A program made the position numbers and the translations under genes. The notes under the pieces were generated by a model. That model had not been told where the DNA came from, ran no database searches, and saw nothing but the letters and a program-made list of their open reading frames with translations. Below, piece by piece: positions 27,574 to 36,190 of a DNA stretch of 64,000 nt (position 1 is the stretch's first letter; every line of letters begins with the position of its first letter). The stretch spans positions 1 through 64,000 of the forward strand of contig JAQGOG010000178.1 of NCBI GenBank assembly GCA_028293765.1, given 5' to 3'. Origin of the DNA: Gammaproteobacteria bacterium (lineage in GTDB: Bacteria > Pseudomonadota > Gammaproteobacteria > Steroidobacterales > Steroidobacteraceae).

Positions 27574-28568
27574 GCGACCCGGCCGACACGTGGCGGCCGA
27601 CCGCCCCCCGCGCGATGCTCGAGCAACGCGCGGCACTCGCGGCCCGTGCACGACGCTTCTTCGCGGCCCGCGGCGTGCTCGAAGTGGACACGCCGATAGT
27701 CGTGAATGCCGCCGTCACCGACGTACACATTCACTCGGCGCGAGTGCATTTGGAGAGAGAGGGATTCGACCCCTCGAATTCCGTACAACACCCCTATTTC
27801 CTGCACACTTCGCCCGAGTACGCGATGAAGCGCCTGCTCGCGGCCGGCAGCGGCGACATCTTCCAGATCTGCCACGTGGTGCGCGGCTTCGAACGCGGGC
27901 GGCTGCACAACGCGGAGTTCACACTCATCGAGTGGTATCGAATCGGATTCTCGCTCGATGACCTGATGACCGAAGTCGCTGCGCTGGTCCGGGATCTTCT
28001 CGGTCCTCGCGGCGCCGGCCGTGTCGGCGAACGCATCACCTATCGCGATGCGTTCCTGCGCGAGCTGCAACTGGATCCCTTCGCCGCAAGCATCGATGAG
28101 CTGCAGCAAGCGGCGCAGAGGTTAGGATTTGCGAGTTCCGCGGGAAGCGACCGCGACGAATTGCTCGAGTTGCTCATGGGCGCTCTCATCGGCCCCCGGC
28201 TTGGGACTGACGCCCTGACCTTCGTGCACGGCTACCCCGCAACCCAGGCCGCGTTAGCCCGGCTCGACCCGACCGACCCTCGGGCGGCCCTGCGCTTTGA
28301 GCTTTATTGCGACGGCGTGGAACTGGCGAATGGCTTCCACGAGCTGGCCTCCGCCGCAGAACAACGTTCCCGCTTCGAACACGACAGCGCGGAGCGGCGC
28401 AGAACAGGCCTTCCCTGCTTCGCGCCCGATGAGTATCTGCTCGCCGCGCTCGAAGCCGGCCTCCCCGAATGCTCAGGCGTCGCGTTAGGCTTCGACCGCA
28501 CCCTGATGCTTGCAACGGGCGCCAGCGCCATTGACGAGGTTCTCCCCTTCCCCACCGAACGCGCATAA
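27570..28568 (+). CDS. epmA: EF-P (R)-beta-lysine ligase
   Basis: A 332-residue class II lysyl-tRNA-synthetase paralogue without the anticodon-binding domain. EpmA attaches (R)-beta-lysine to Lys34 of elongation factor P. The motif 2 region (SPEYAMKRLLAAG, FQICHVVRGFERG, NAEFTLIEWYR) and motif 3 (GVALGFDRTLML) are clear. The presence of epmB and efp 2-4 kb downstream supports EpmA rather than a stray LysRS fragment. It overlaps the psd stop. Confidence 0.95.
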   Translation: MSDPADTWRPTAPRAMLEQRAALAARARRFFAARGVLEVDTPIVVNAAVTDVHIHSARVHLEREGFDPSNSVQHPYFLHTSPEYAMKRLLAAGSGDIFQICHVVRGFERGRLHNAEFTLIEWYRIGFSLDDLMTEVAALVRDLLGPRGAGRVGERITYRDAFLRELQLDPFAASIDELQQAAQRLGFASSAGSDRDELLELLMGALIGPRLGTDALTFVHGYPATQAALARLDPTDPRAALRFELYCDGVELANGFHELASAAEQRSRFEHDSAERRRTGLPCFAPDEYLLAALEAGLPECSGVALGFDRTLMLATGASAIDEVLPFPTERA

Positions 28569-28627
28569 CACGCGCCGCACGGGGCGAGGGACCGGGTCCG
28601 CCGCTATACGTTTCTTGCGCTCCGCGC

Positions 28628-30691
28628 TCAGCGCTCAGCGCGCAACACGACCTGCTCAGGCTCGTTGACGAAATACCCCTGGATGTACTGCACACCCACC
28701 TGCCACAACACCGCCATGGTGTTGGCATCCTCCACCCGCTCAGCAATCGTCTGAATGAGCCGCTTCGTGGCCCCTTCAACGAGCTGGCGCACGCGCTGTT
28801 GAAGCTTCGGATCCCCTGTAAGCCCCTGCACCAGCGCCCCATCGATCTTCACGAAGTCCAGCGGCACCGAGTCCAGCAGCCCCTGGCTGTCGCGCCCCGA
28901 TCCAAACCCATCGAGCGCGAACCGAAACCCCTTCTGCCGCAGCGCCCCCGCGAGCGCTTTGACCTGCGGGATGTAGGTCGCCGCAACCTCTTCAGTGATC
29001 TGAAAGCACAGCCGGTGCGGCTCCGCGCGGCTCGAACGAATGTGGTTGTCGAGCCAGTCGAGGAAAGTCCCGTCCTTGGCCGTCTCTTTCGACAGGCGCA
29101 CGAACAGGCATCCCGGCTTGCGTTGGGCCGCGAACGAGAGCGAGGCCCCCACGACCCACCGGTCGATGTTCTTCAAAAGATCGTTACGTTCCGCCGCGGC
29201 CATGAATTCCGCGGGCAGCACTTCCTTCCCCTGTGTGTCGATCATGCGCACGAGCACGTCGAACATGACAGGGTCGTCGCCCTGCAGGCTGGCGACAGGC
29301 TGCTGGACGAGCCGGAAGCGGTTCTCCATCAGCGCGGCCTTGATGTGCTTCACCCACACCTTGTCGTAAGACTGCACACGATTGTCGTTATCGGCCCGAT
29401 CCGACGTTACCGTCTGGTTGCCCCCGCGTCCGGCTCCTTTCAGACACGCCTCGATCGCATCGGCAATCACGGCATCGAGGCTCACCTGTCCCGGGGGCAC
29501 GACGGACAGACCTACGCTGCAGGTCAACGACACTGCCTTGTCCTTGATCCGCATGACCTGCTTCTGCACCCGTGCGATGAGCTGCTCGCCCCAGGCCTCG
29601 ATGTCGTGCTCGTTGCCCCGCTCCAGCAGCACCAGGAATCGCACACCGCCAAAGCGGCCCACGACCTCCTTTGAATGCAACGTCTCTTTGAGGATCTTCG
29701 CAAACTCAGTGAGGATCTCCTCACTCGCGGTAACCCCGACATCGCGCTCCAGCGTCGCGAACTTGTCGAGTTTAATGAGAGCAATGCAGCGCATGCCGCC
29801 GGGATTGGCGCTCCCGAGCCGCATCGTCAGGGCCTCGACCAGCTCACGCCGATGCAGGAACCCGGTCGTAGCGTCCGAGCGCACTACATCCGACAGCTCC
29901 TCCACGAGCTTCGCGTCATCGCGCGGCTTCGACGGCAGCACGAGCCGAATGGACGGCTCGCCCTCGTGCTCCCCGAGCGCAAGCACGACCTCGACAGGAA
30001 GTGTCGAGCCGTCCGCGAGAAGGGCGTTGACCTTGAGCGTGTGATCGCTCCACCGGCCCTGCAGACACGCGGCCAGTGCCCCTTTGAGAGCGGGCTGCGT
30101 GGACTCGTGGAAGAGGTCCATGACCGGATGGCCCAGCAGGCCTTCCTCGACACCGAAAAGTTCGATCCACGCGGGATTGGCATCGACGACGATGCCCTCC
30201 TGGATCTGCACGATCGCATCATTCGAGCGCTCCAGAACGGTTTCGAGCTGACTGCGGGCGTCGTGCGCGGACTTCAGAGTCGTATTCAACGCACGTTCGA
30301 GTCGGTATGCCCGCAGCTCCCGCAGCATCACTGCCAGCAGTCGCACGGGGTTCGCGAGAGACACGACATCGCGCGCGCCGAGCGTCATCGCAGCAGCAAT
30401 GCGGGCCTCGTCGACCGACTCGGCCAGGACGATGACCGGAACGGTCGGGGCCGTTTGGTCTCGGACGCCAATGACCGGCTGCAGATCGTGGTTGGGACCC
30501 GCGACGTGGACCAACAGCTCGGGATTGATTTGCGTGACCGCATCGGAGAGATCCCGCAAAGCGGGGATCCAGGTGCAATGAACCGGATGACCCGCGCGAC
30601 GCAGAATGCTGTTGATCGCCTCCACGGGCTCGCGTGCAGAACTCACTACGATGAGAGGAACCGCGTTCTGCTCGGTCAAAACCGACTCCAT
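28628..30691 (-). CDS. FimX-like REC-PAS-GGDEF-EAL protein with degenerate catalytic sites
   Basis: A 687-residue cytoplasmic protein; P. aeruginosa FimX has nearly the same length. Order: receiver-like domain (1-125) without a clear phosphoacceptor, PAS (about 145-265), GGDEF-like domain where the signature is GGVRF (about 357), and EAL-like domain where EVL is DVL (MFDVLVRM), and DDFG is DGFG. These changes predict no diguanylate cyclase or phosphodiesterase activity and suit a c-di-GMP receptor. FimX controls type IV pilus assembly and twitching; fimV lies 6 kb away. It starts with ATG, 160 bases after epmB on the same strand. The alternative is a generic degenerate GGDEF-EAL protein. Confidence 0.85.
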   Translation of the reverse strand: MESVLTEQNAVPLIVVSSAREPVEAINSILRRAGHPVHCTWIPALRDLSDAVTQINPELLVHVAGPNHDLQPVIGVRDQTAPTVPVIVLAESVDEARIAAAMTLGARDVVSLANPVRLLAVMLRELRAYRLERALNTTLKSAHDARSQLETVLERSNDAIVQIQEGIVVDANPAWIELFGVEEGLLGHPVMDLFHESTQPALKGALAACLQGRWSDHTLKVNALLADGSTLPVEVVLALGEHEGEPSIRLVLPSKPRDDAKLVEELSDVVRSDATTGFLHRRELVEALTMRLGSANPGGMRCIALIKLDKFATLERDVGVTASEEILTEFAKILKETLHSKEVVGRFGGVRFLVLLERGNEHDIEAWGEQLIARVQKQVMRIKDKAVSLTCSVGLSVVPPGQVSLDAVIADAIEACLKGAGRGGNQTVTSDRADNDNRVQSYDKVWVKHIKAALMENRFRLVQQPVASLQGDDPVMFDVLVRMIDTQGKEVLPAEFMAAAERNDLLKNIDRWVVGASLSFAAQRKPGCLFVRLSKETAKDGTFLDWLDNHIRSSRAEPHRLCFQITEEVAATYIPQVKALAGALRQKGFRFALDGFGSGRDSQGLLDSVPLDFVKIDGALVQGLTGDPKLQQRVRQLVEGATKRLIQTIAERVEDANTMAVLWQVGVQYIQGYFVNEPEQVVLRAER

Positions 30692-30791
30692 GATAGGACT
30701 GGCGGAATGGCCAATTCTAGCACCGACCCCCGCCGTCCCCGCTTGAGCCGCCTCTCAATTGCTGACGCCCGCGCGACGATTTCGGAACAGT

Positions 30792-30864
30792 AGGAGCCTG
30801 TGTGTCCATTGTTCGCCTGCTGCTGGCCGCCCCGCGACGGCGCCCATTGGTCACCCAGGCTCCT
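30792..30864. repeat. Long-range inverted repeat upstream of fimX-like gene
   Basis: AGGAGCCTG (30792-30800) and CAGGCTCCT (30856-30864) are perfect complements 55 bases apart. The second arm lies in the last codons of epmB. It could fold between epmB and the fimX-like gene as a terminator or attenuator, but the loop is long. Confidence 0.3.
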
Positions 30865-31921
30865 GGTTGGGAAACCGCGGCGGCAGGGTGACTTTGGCCG
30901 GCGCTCCGTAGACCTCGCGGACCAGGCGCGGTACGAGATAACCCGGCAGCCGGGCTGAAAGCTCGCCCGCAATGCGCCGGGCATGCGACTCGGCGATCTC
31001 AAAGTGCGCTGCACCGCGCACACGATCCAGCACATGCAGGTAATAAGGCAGGACCCCAGCTTCGAACAGACGCCGCGATAGTTCAGCCAGGACGCCCGCA
31101 TCGTCGTTCACGCCGTTGAGGAGTACAGATTGGTTTAGCAGAGTCACGCCACTCGCGCGCAGCCTTGCGCAGGCGGCGCGCACCTCCGCATCGATTTCGT
31201 TTGGATGATTCGCGTGAAGCACGAATACCATGGGCAGCCGCAGCGTCGCCAGCCACCCGACCAGACCATCGTCGACACGTGAGGGAAGAACAACGGGTTG
31301 ACGCGTGTGAATGCGCAGACGTCGTACGTGGGGGATCGCCGTCAGCGCGTCCGTCAAACTCGTCAGCCGCGCATCGCTCAAAGACAACGGGTCGCCACCG
31401 CTCAGAATGACTTCCTCGAGCGAGCCATCGCGTGCGATCTCCTCCAGCGCCGCGCTCCAACGCGGAGCATCTCCCGTCTGTTCGGAATAGGGAAACTCGC
31501 GTCGAAAGCAGTAGCGGCAGTGAACCGCGCAGGCCGAGGTAGTGATGATCAGCGCGCGGCCGTGGTATTTCTGGAGCAAGCCGGGAGCGCGCAAGGCAGC
31601 ATGCTCGCCCACCGGGTCTATCCCGTAGTCGGCCACTTCCTCGAGCTCTTGCGCCACCGGCAGAATCTGCCGGAGCAATGGGTCGTGCGCATCGCCCGGC
31701 CGCATGCGAGCAACGTAGCTACGGGGAACGCGTAGACGAAATCCCGCCGCAGCCGCGTGTGCGGCCGTCAGAAGCTGCGGATCGAGACCGAGCGCCGCCA
31801 CCAGCGCCTCGGGGCTCGTGATCGCGTCAGCCATTTCGTCTTGCCAGCGAGACACCTGGCCGTCGGTCCGGGGACCGGCCTCCCGTTCATGCTGGCGGGG
31901 GTGGAGCGATGCCGTTATCAT
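30851..31921 (-). CDS. epmB: EF-P-specific lysine 2,3-aminomutase (radical SAM)
   Basis: A 356-residue radical SAM, PLP-dependent enzyme converting (S)-lysine to (R)-beta-lysine for EF-P modification. The 4Fe-4S motif is CAVHCRYC (CxxxCxxC), followed by [23 protein letters not shown] and the C-terminal [15 protein letters not shown]. The ATG at 31921 is used because [11 protein letters not shown] before the next ATG (31834) still resembles the family N-terminus; the first 20 residues are doubtful. It is divergent from efp with only 52 bases between, so a shared promoter region drives enzyme and substrate. Confidence 0.94.
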   Translation of the reverse strand: MITASLHPRQHEREAGPRTDGQVSRWQDEMADAITSPEALVAALGLDPQLLTAAHAAAAGFRLRVPRSYVARMRPGDAHDPLLRQILPVAQELEEVADYGIDPVGEHAALRAPGLLQKYHGRALIITTSACAVHCRYCFRREFPYSEQTGDAPRWSAALEEIARDGSLEEVILSGGDPLSLSDARLTSLTDALTAIPHVRRLRIHTRQPVVLPSRVDDGLVGWLATLRLPMVFVLHANHPNEIDAEVRAACARLRASGVTLLNQSVLLNGVNDDAGVLAELSRRLFEAGVLPYYLHVLDRVRGAAHFEIAESHARRIAGELSARLPGYLVPRLVREVYGAPAKVTLPPRFPNQEPG

Positions 31922-31973
31922 ACGCGGCCCTTTTGTGGGCTGCGCATTCTGCAGCTCCAGCCGCGAGAAAGAA

Positions 31974-32543
31974 ATGGCCAGCTACACCACCAGTGAGATC
32001 CGCTCCGGCCTGAAAGTATTGCTCGACAATGAGCCCTACTCCGTGGTCGAGAACGAGTTCGTCAAGCCCGGCAAGGGGCAGGCATTCAACCGCATCAAGG
32101 TGCGCAATCTCAAGACCGGCCGGACGATCGAGCGCACTTTCCGTTCGGGCGAATCGCTCGAGGCGGCGGACGTCGTCGACATGGAAATGCAGTACCTCTA
32201 CCAGGAAGGCGAGTTCTGGCACTTCATGGTGCCCGACAACTTCGAGCAGTACACCGCGGGCAAGGCGGCCATCGCCGATCAGGCGCAATGGCTCAAGGAC
32301 GGGCTCGTCTGCATCGTGACGCTGTGGAATGGCGAACCGCTGGTAGTGATGCCGCCCGCTCACGTCGACCTCAAGGTCATCGAGACCGATCCGGGGCTCA
32401 AAGGCGACACCGCCACGGGTGGTCAGAAGGTCGCGAAGCTGGAGACAGGCGCTTCCGTGCGCGTGCCGCTGTTCATCAACGAAGGCGAGATGTTGCGGAT
32501 CGACACGCGTAACGGCGAATACGTCTCGCGCGCGAAGCAGTAA
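31974..32543 (+). CDS. efp: Translation elongation factor P
   Basis: A 189-residue factor of three OB-like domains that binds between ribosomal P and E sites and relieves stalling at polyproline. The modified loop is VKPGKGQAF with the acceptor lysine exactly at residue 34, so it is the lysine type served by EpmA/EpmB, both in this window. ATG 31974 follows GAGAAAG. It ends 7 bases from the convergent rarD stop, with no room for a terminator. Confidence 0.98.
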   Translation: MASYTTSEIRSGLKVLLDNEPYSVVENEFVKPGKGQAFNRIKVRNLKTGRTIERTFRSGESLEAADVVDMEMQYLYQEGEFWHFMVPDNFEQYTAGKAAIADQAQWLKDGLVCIVTLWNGEPLVVMPPAHVDLKVIETDPGLKGDTATGGQKVAKLETGASVRVPLFINEGEMLRIDTRNGEYVSRAKQ

Positions 32544-32550
32544 AGATTCG

Positions 32551-33606
32551 TCAGGCTGGGGCCGGGGCGCTCCCGTCCAATACTCGAGCCTTGCGGGCTC
32601 GCCACAAGCCATCGCCCGCGTAGATCAACAGCGCCAGCCAAATGAGCGCGAAGCCGAGCGCCCGCGCGCGCTGGAAGGGCTCGTGGTACAGAAAGATCCC
32701 GCACAGCAGCTGCAGGCTGGGCGCGATGTACAACAACAAGCCGAGCGTCGAATACGGAATGAGGCGGGCTGCGTAGGCGAATAGAAAGAGGGGCACCGCC
32801 GTCATCGGCCCGCAGCCGACCAACAACGCATCGACACCGAAGCCCGAATGGCCGAACGCGCCCGTACCTGTCACCTCACACCAGATTAGATAGCCGAACG
32901 CCAACGGCATCAGCACCAGTGTTTCGGTGGCGAGGCCCGGAAGCGCCTCGATGCGGATCATTTTTCGCATCAGGCCGTAGACGGAGAAGCTCGTGGCCAC
33001 CGTGAGAGCAATCCACGGCGGAGCGCCCGCGATGATGCCGAGGTACACAACGGCAGTCACGGCGGCGGCGACAGCCGTCCATTGCGGAATATTCAACCGC
33101 TCGCGCAGAACGACGACCCCCAACAGCACGTTCATCAGGGGGTTGATGAAATAGCCGAGGCTAGTCTCGACGACGTGGCCGTGCCCCACTCCCCAGACAT
33201 ACCCGAGCCAGTTGATGCTGATGAGTGCCGCCGTAATCGCGAGCCGCCCCAGGATTGCCGGATTGGTGAGCGGCTTACGCAACTGTCCGAGCTCGCCGCG
33301 CACCAGCATCCAAACTATCACGAGGACGCACGACCAGGCGACGCGGTGAGCAACGATCTGCAGCGACGGAACATCGTGCAGAGGTTTGAGGTAAATCGGG
33401 AAAACACCCCAGATCACGAACGAAGCCACCGCCGCCGTAAGACCCGCGGGGGATAGCGCGGCCGGCGCACCGGTAACAGGCGACCCGTTGGCTGCCTTGC
33501 CCGCGGCTTGCGCATCGCTCGGGGTTGACGCGGCGACTTGAGAGCCGGCGGTTGCCCGCGCCGCCGCGGCGTAGCCGCTGGCGGCGTCTGGTGTGGTCTC
33601 GCCCAT
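32551..33606 (-). CDS. rarD: RarD-type EamA permease
   Basis: A 351-residue inner-membrane protein with about ten transmembrane helices. It opens its core with SFVIWGVFPIYLKPL and has NWLGYVWGVGHGHVVETSLGYFINPL, the RarD hallmark. RarD members are drug/metabolite-superfamily exporters whose substrates are mostly unknown. The first 50 residues are an Ala/Gly/Ser/Pro-rich extension absent from E. coli RarD (about 296 residues); no internal ATG fits better. It starts 3 bases after the stop of the Met-sulfoxide reductase gene, so they form one unit. Confidence 0.9.
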   Translation of the reverse strand: MGETTPDAASGYAAAARATAGSQVAASTPSDAQAAGKAANGSPVTGAPAALSPAGLTAAVASFVIWGVFPIYLKPLHDVPSLQIVAHRVAWSCVLVIVWMLVRGELGQLRKPLTNPAILGRLAITAALISINWLGYVWGVGHGHVVETSLGYFINPLMNVLLGVVVLRERLNIPQWTAVAAAVTAVVYLGIIAGAPPWIALTVATSFSVYGLMRKMIRIEALPGLATETLVLMPLAFGYLIWCEVTGTGAFGHSGFGVDALLVGCGPMTAVPLFLFAYAARLIPYSTLGLLLYIAPSLQLLCGIFLYHEPFQRARALGFALIWLALLIYAGDGLWRARKARVLDGSAPAPA

Positions 33607-33609
33607 GCG

Positions 33610-34113
33610 CTAGCCGATGTCCTCGAGCCGGATGCTTGCGAGGAACAGTGCCGCGAGGCGCTCAAGCCCACGCGCGTCTCCCGCATCGAAACGAGCAAGA
33701 CGTGGGCTATCGACATCCAGCACGCCCACTAGCTCGTTACGAGCGACGAGCGGCACCACTATTTCCGATTGTGAAGCGGCATCGCACGCGATGTGACCAG
33801 GAAAAGCGTTCACATCGGGAACGATGATGGTGTTTCGCTGGGCCGCCGCCGTACCGCATACGCCCTTCCCGATCGCAATACGGACGCACGCAGGCTTACC
33901 CTGAAACGGTCCTACGACGAGCTCGCCGCCCTTCAGGAAGTAGAACCCCGTCCAGTTGAGGTTGGGCAACGCGTCGAAAATCAGCGCCGCCGTGTTCGCC
34001 GCGTTGGCAACGAAATCACTCTCGCCGGACAACAGGCCGCCAAGCTCCTCAGCGAGGCGTGCATAGTCGCGCGCCTGGTCGCGGAAGTCATACCGTCGTC
34101 CCGTAAAGCTCAT
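33610..34113 (-). CDS. msrC: Free methionine-(R)-sulfoxide reductase (GAF domain)
   Basis: A 167-residue single-GAF enzyme of the YebR/fRMsr type that reduces free Met-(R)-sulfoxide. All three family cysteines are present: C76 (PACVRI), C86 (GVCGTA) and C110 (HIACDAAS), in the right spacing. The ATG at 34113 follows AGGAG; the open frame upstream codes an Arg/Pro-rich extension without family features. It lies immediately before rarD. Confidence 0.93.
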   Translation of the reverse strand: MSFTGRRYDFRDQARDYARLAEELGGLLSGESDFVANAANTAALIFDALPNLNWTGFYFLKGGELVVGPFQGKPACVRIAIGKGVCGTAAAQRNTIIVPDVNAFPGHIACDAASQSEIVVPLVARNELVGVLDVDSPRLARFDAGDARGLERLAALFLASIRLEDIG

Positions 34114-34336
34114 CCCGCTCCTGGAGTACCACTCGTAGCCTGTCCAACTCAAGAGGCGCCAGGAAGGCGCCCGCTGTCGGTTGCGTGCATTCTCACTGAA
34201 TGGGCCGCCGGGCGCCTCTCTCTTTAGGCGGGTGAGCGCCACACGAGCCGGTCCGACGAGCCTGCGGGGCAGGTCAAAGGCTTCCGTGCCCGCCATGCCT
34301 CCATAGGTTCAGGCTCCAGGCAGCAAGCCTCCGGCA

Positions 34337-35905
34337 TCAGAAGTTGAGGCCGAGGCCGAGGTCGAAGCGATTGAAGGCGCTGTTGACGTCGAACCTCTGC
34401 CAGTCCGCTTTGAACACCACCTGCGGGTTGAGATAGAAATTGGCTCCCAACGTCCACACGCGGTCGTGATTTTGGGGCCATAAGCCGTTGTCCCCCGGAG
34501 ACGCCGCAAGCGGGATGCGCCCTGTTGGGATCATCGGCGTCGTCCCGGCGTAGCGCGAGCCCATATTGTAATACTCGTAGCGGACGAAGGGATTGAGGCG
34601 GTAATCACCATGGCTCCACAGACCGTAGGCAGCCTGCACGAAGTACCCGTAGAACTGCGACGGGATCGGATTGGGCGAGCCGAGGTTAGCCAGGTTCGTG
34701 GCGGCCAGGTCGCTGATCGAGCCCCGCGCGTACAACGCCGACAGAGCAAATTTGCCGGGCGTCCAGCGCACGTGGCCTTCCCAAAGAGTCAGCCGTGGAT
34801 CGCCCGAAGAGCCCTCGACAGGGACCGGCTTTCCGGTAGTGAGCGCGCCACCCACATCGAGGCCGGGCACGCCGAAGTAGTTGACTGACACGTACTGCGC
34901 CAGGTTGCGGCCATTCGCCAGCGACAGCTCCTGATGAGTCGCCTGCATCGGAGCGGCACCATTGTTTGCGAGCTCCAGTGCAGTCGTGTACTGCGGAAAC
35001 TCAGGCGCGACGCGCCAGCCGTTCAGATTCAAGCCCGTCACGATGCCCCCATTCCAGCTGAGGCCAATGTCTGTGTCGCCGTGGATGGCAAGACCGCCTT
35101 CGCGCCAGGTGCTCGGGATGATCAGTGTTTCGACGAAATTCCGTTGCACGCCGTAGAAGTTGTTGGGCTCGTGATGCTCGTTCAGTAACCCGAACGGCAT
35201 CAGGAACAGCCCGGCGCGCAGCCCGATCCGGCTGGTGAGCCGGTGATCGACATAGAACTGCTCGACTTCAAACTCACCGCGGTCGGCGGCGGAGGCGATG
35301 GCATGCTCTAGCTCGTATTCGGAGTTGAACTCCGTCCGATCGTCAAAGTGGTAACCGATGCCAAACACGGCGCGGGCAAGATCCGCCTGCGTGCGTGCTC
35401 CATCCCCGGTCGGCCGGGTGTAGTAGATCTCGCCATAGCCCCACAAACGGAGGTTGGACAGCGGCCCTGCGCCGAATCCATTTGGCTGCGCACCCGGCAG
35501 TGACGCTGCCGATGCGCCAGATGCGCCCGGCGCGGCAGGCAACGCTGACACCGCCGCGGGCTGGTCGGGCAGTGCCGACGACGAGGGCAGTGCTGACGAG
35601 GAAGGCTGTGCCGCTACGGCTGGCGTCACGGGCGCCACAGGTTGCGCCGCCAGCTGCTGCCGCTGTTCCGACAGCTGCGCCTCGATCTGCTGCTGATGCT
35701 GCAGCAACGCCTGATTCTGAGCGGCGAGCTGTTTGAGCTGCGCCTGCACGGCCCGCAGCTGTTCCTGCAATGCCTCGATCTGCCGCTGCTCCGTCCTGGA
35801 ATTGGCGCCCGAAGCAACTCCTGCCACGCCGAGCGCGCAGGCAAGCAGCAGACCCGCTCGGATGGGTTTGTGGGCAGTCTTCAGGTATTGGGATGCGGCA
35901 ATCAT
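34337..35905 (-). CDS. Outer-membrane porin (OprO/OprP-like)
   Basis: A 522-residue secreted protein: signal peptide about 1-34, a Gln-rich coiled coil about 38-87, an Ala/Pro/Ser linker to about 145, then a beta-barrel of alternating aromatic strands (LRLWGYGEIYYTR, FEVEQFYVDHRL) ending in LGLGLNF with the C-terminal Phe used by the Bam machinery. The layout matches phosphate/pyrophosphate-selective porins, but the substrate is not shown. A 15/19 Fur box sits in its promoter, which suggests an iron-related role. ATG 35905 follows AAGGA. Confidence 0.85.
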   Translation of the reverse strand: MIAASQYLKTAHKPIRAGLLLACALGVAGVASGANSRTEQRQIEALQEQLRAVQAQLKQLAAQNQALLQHQQQIEAQLSEQRQQLAAQPVAPVTPAVAAQPSSSALPSSSALPDQPAAVSALPAAPGASGASAASLPGAQPNGFGAGPLSNLRLWGYGEIYYTRPTGDGARTQADLARAVFGIGYHFDDRTEFNSEYELEHAIASAADRGEFEVEQFYVDHRLTSRIGLRAGLFLMPFGLLNEHHEPNNFYGVQRNFVETLIIPSTWREGGLAIHGDTDIGLSWNGGIVTGLNLNGWRVAPEFPQYTTALELANNGAAPMQATHQELSLANGRNLAQYVSVNYFGVPGLDVGGALTTGKPVPVEGSSGDPRLTLWEGHVRWTPGKFALSALYARGSISDLAATNLANLGSPNPIPSQFYGYFVQAAYGLWSHGDYRLNPFVRYEYYNMGSRYAGTTPMIPTGRIPLAASPGDNGLWPQNHDRVWTLGANFYLNPQVVFKADWQRFDVNSAFNRFDLGLGLNF

Positions 35906-35961
35906 TGAGCGGATCCTTCGGTGGGCGCCGCCCCGGGACAGGCAGTTGTTGGGGCAGAAGA

Positions 35962-35990
35962 AGGATATTGAGAATCATTCGCATTCGCAA
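35962..35990 (-). promoter_or_regulatory. Promoter of the porin gene
   Basis: Minus strand: TTGCGA (35985-35990), 17 bases, TATCCT (35962-35967), each 4/6 against consensus with ideal spacing. The -10 box ends 56 bases before the ATG. Confidence 0.5.
35964..35982. promoter_or_regulatory. Strong Fur box in the porin promoter
   Basis: GATATTGAGAATCATTCGC matches the 19-base Fur consensus at 15 positions, and the pattern continues in overlapping hexamers to about 35990. It lies between the -35 and -10 boxes, the classic position for iron-dependent repression. This is the best Fur site in the window. Confidence 0.75.
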
Positions 35991-36190
35991 TACTATTAGA
36001 GTCGCAGCTAGAGTCGCACCCTCGGAGACGGGGACTTAGGGCCGGGACGTGGAAGGCGCTAGCGTCCGTCGCGCCCGAGGTGGAGGGCTGGGCAACGCAT
36101 TCTGGGAGCGGCACCGGCGCGCAGCGACAACGCGCGGTGCGCAGTGTCGACAAAGCGGCGAGGCCCTGGCGTGGGCCTCGCCGCCGTCGG

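Noticed and set aside
32540-32551. Terminator between efp and rarD
   Set aside because: Only 7 bases separate the convergent stops and no hairpin is present.
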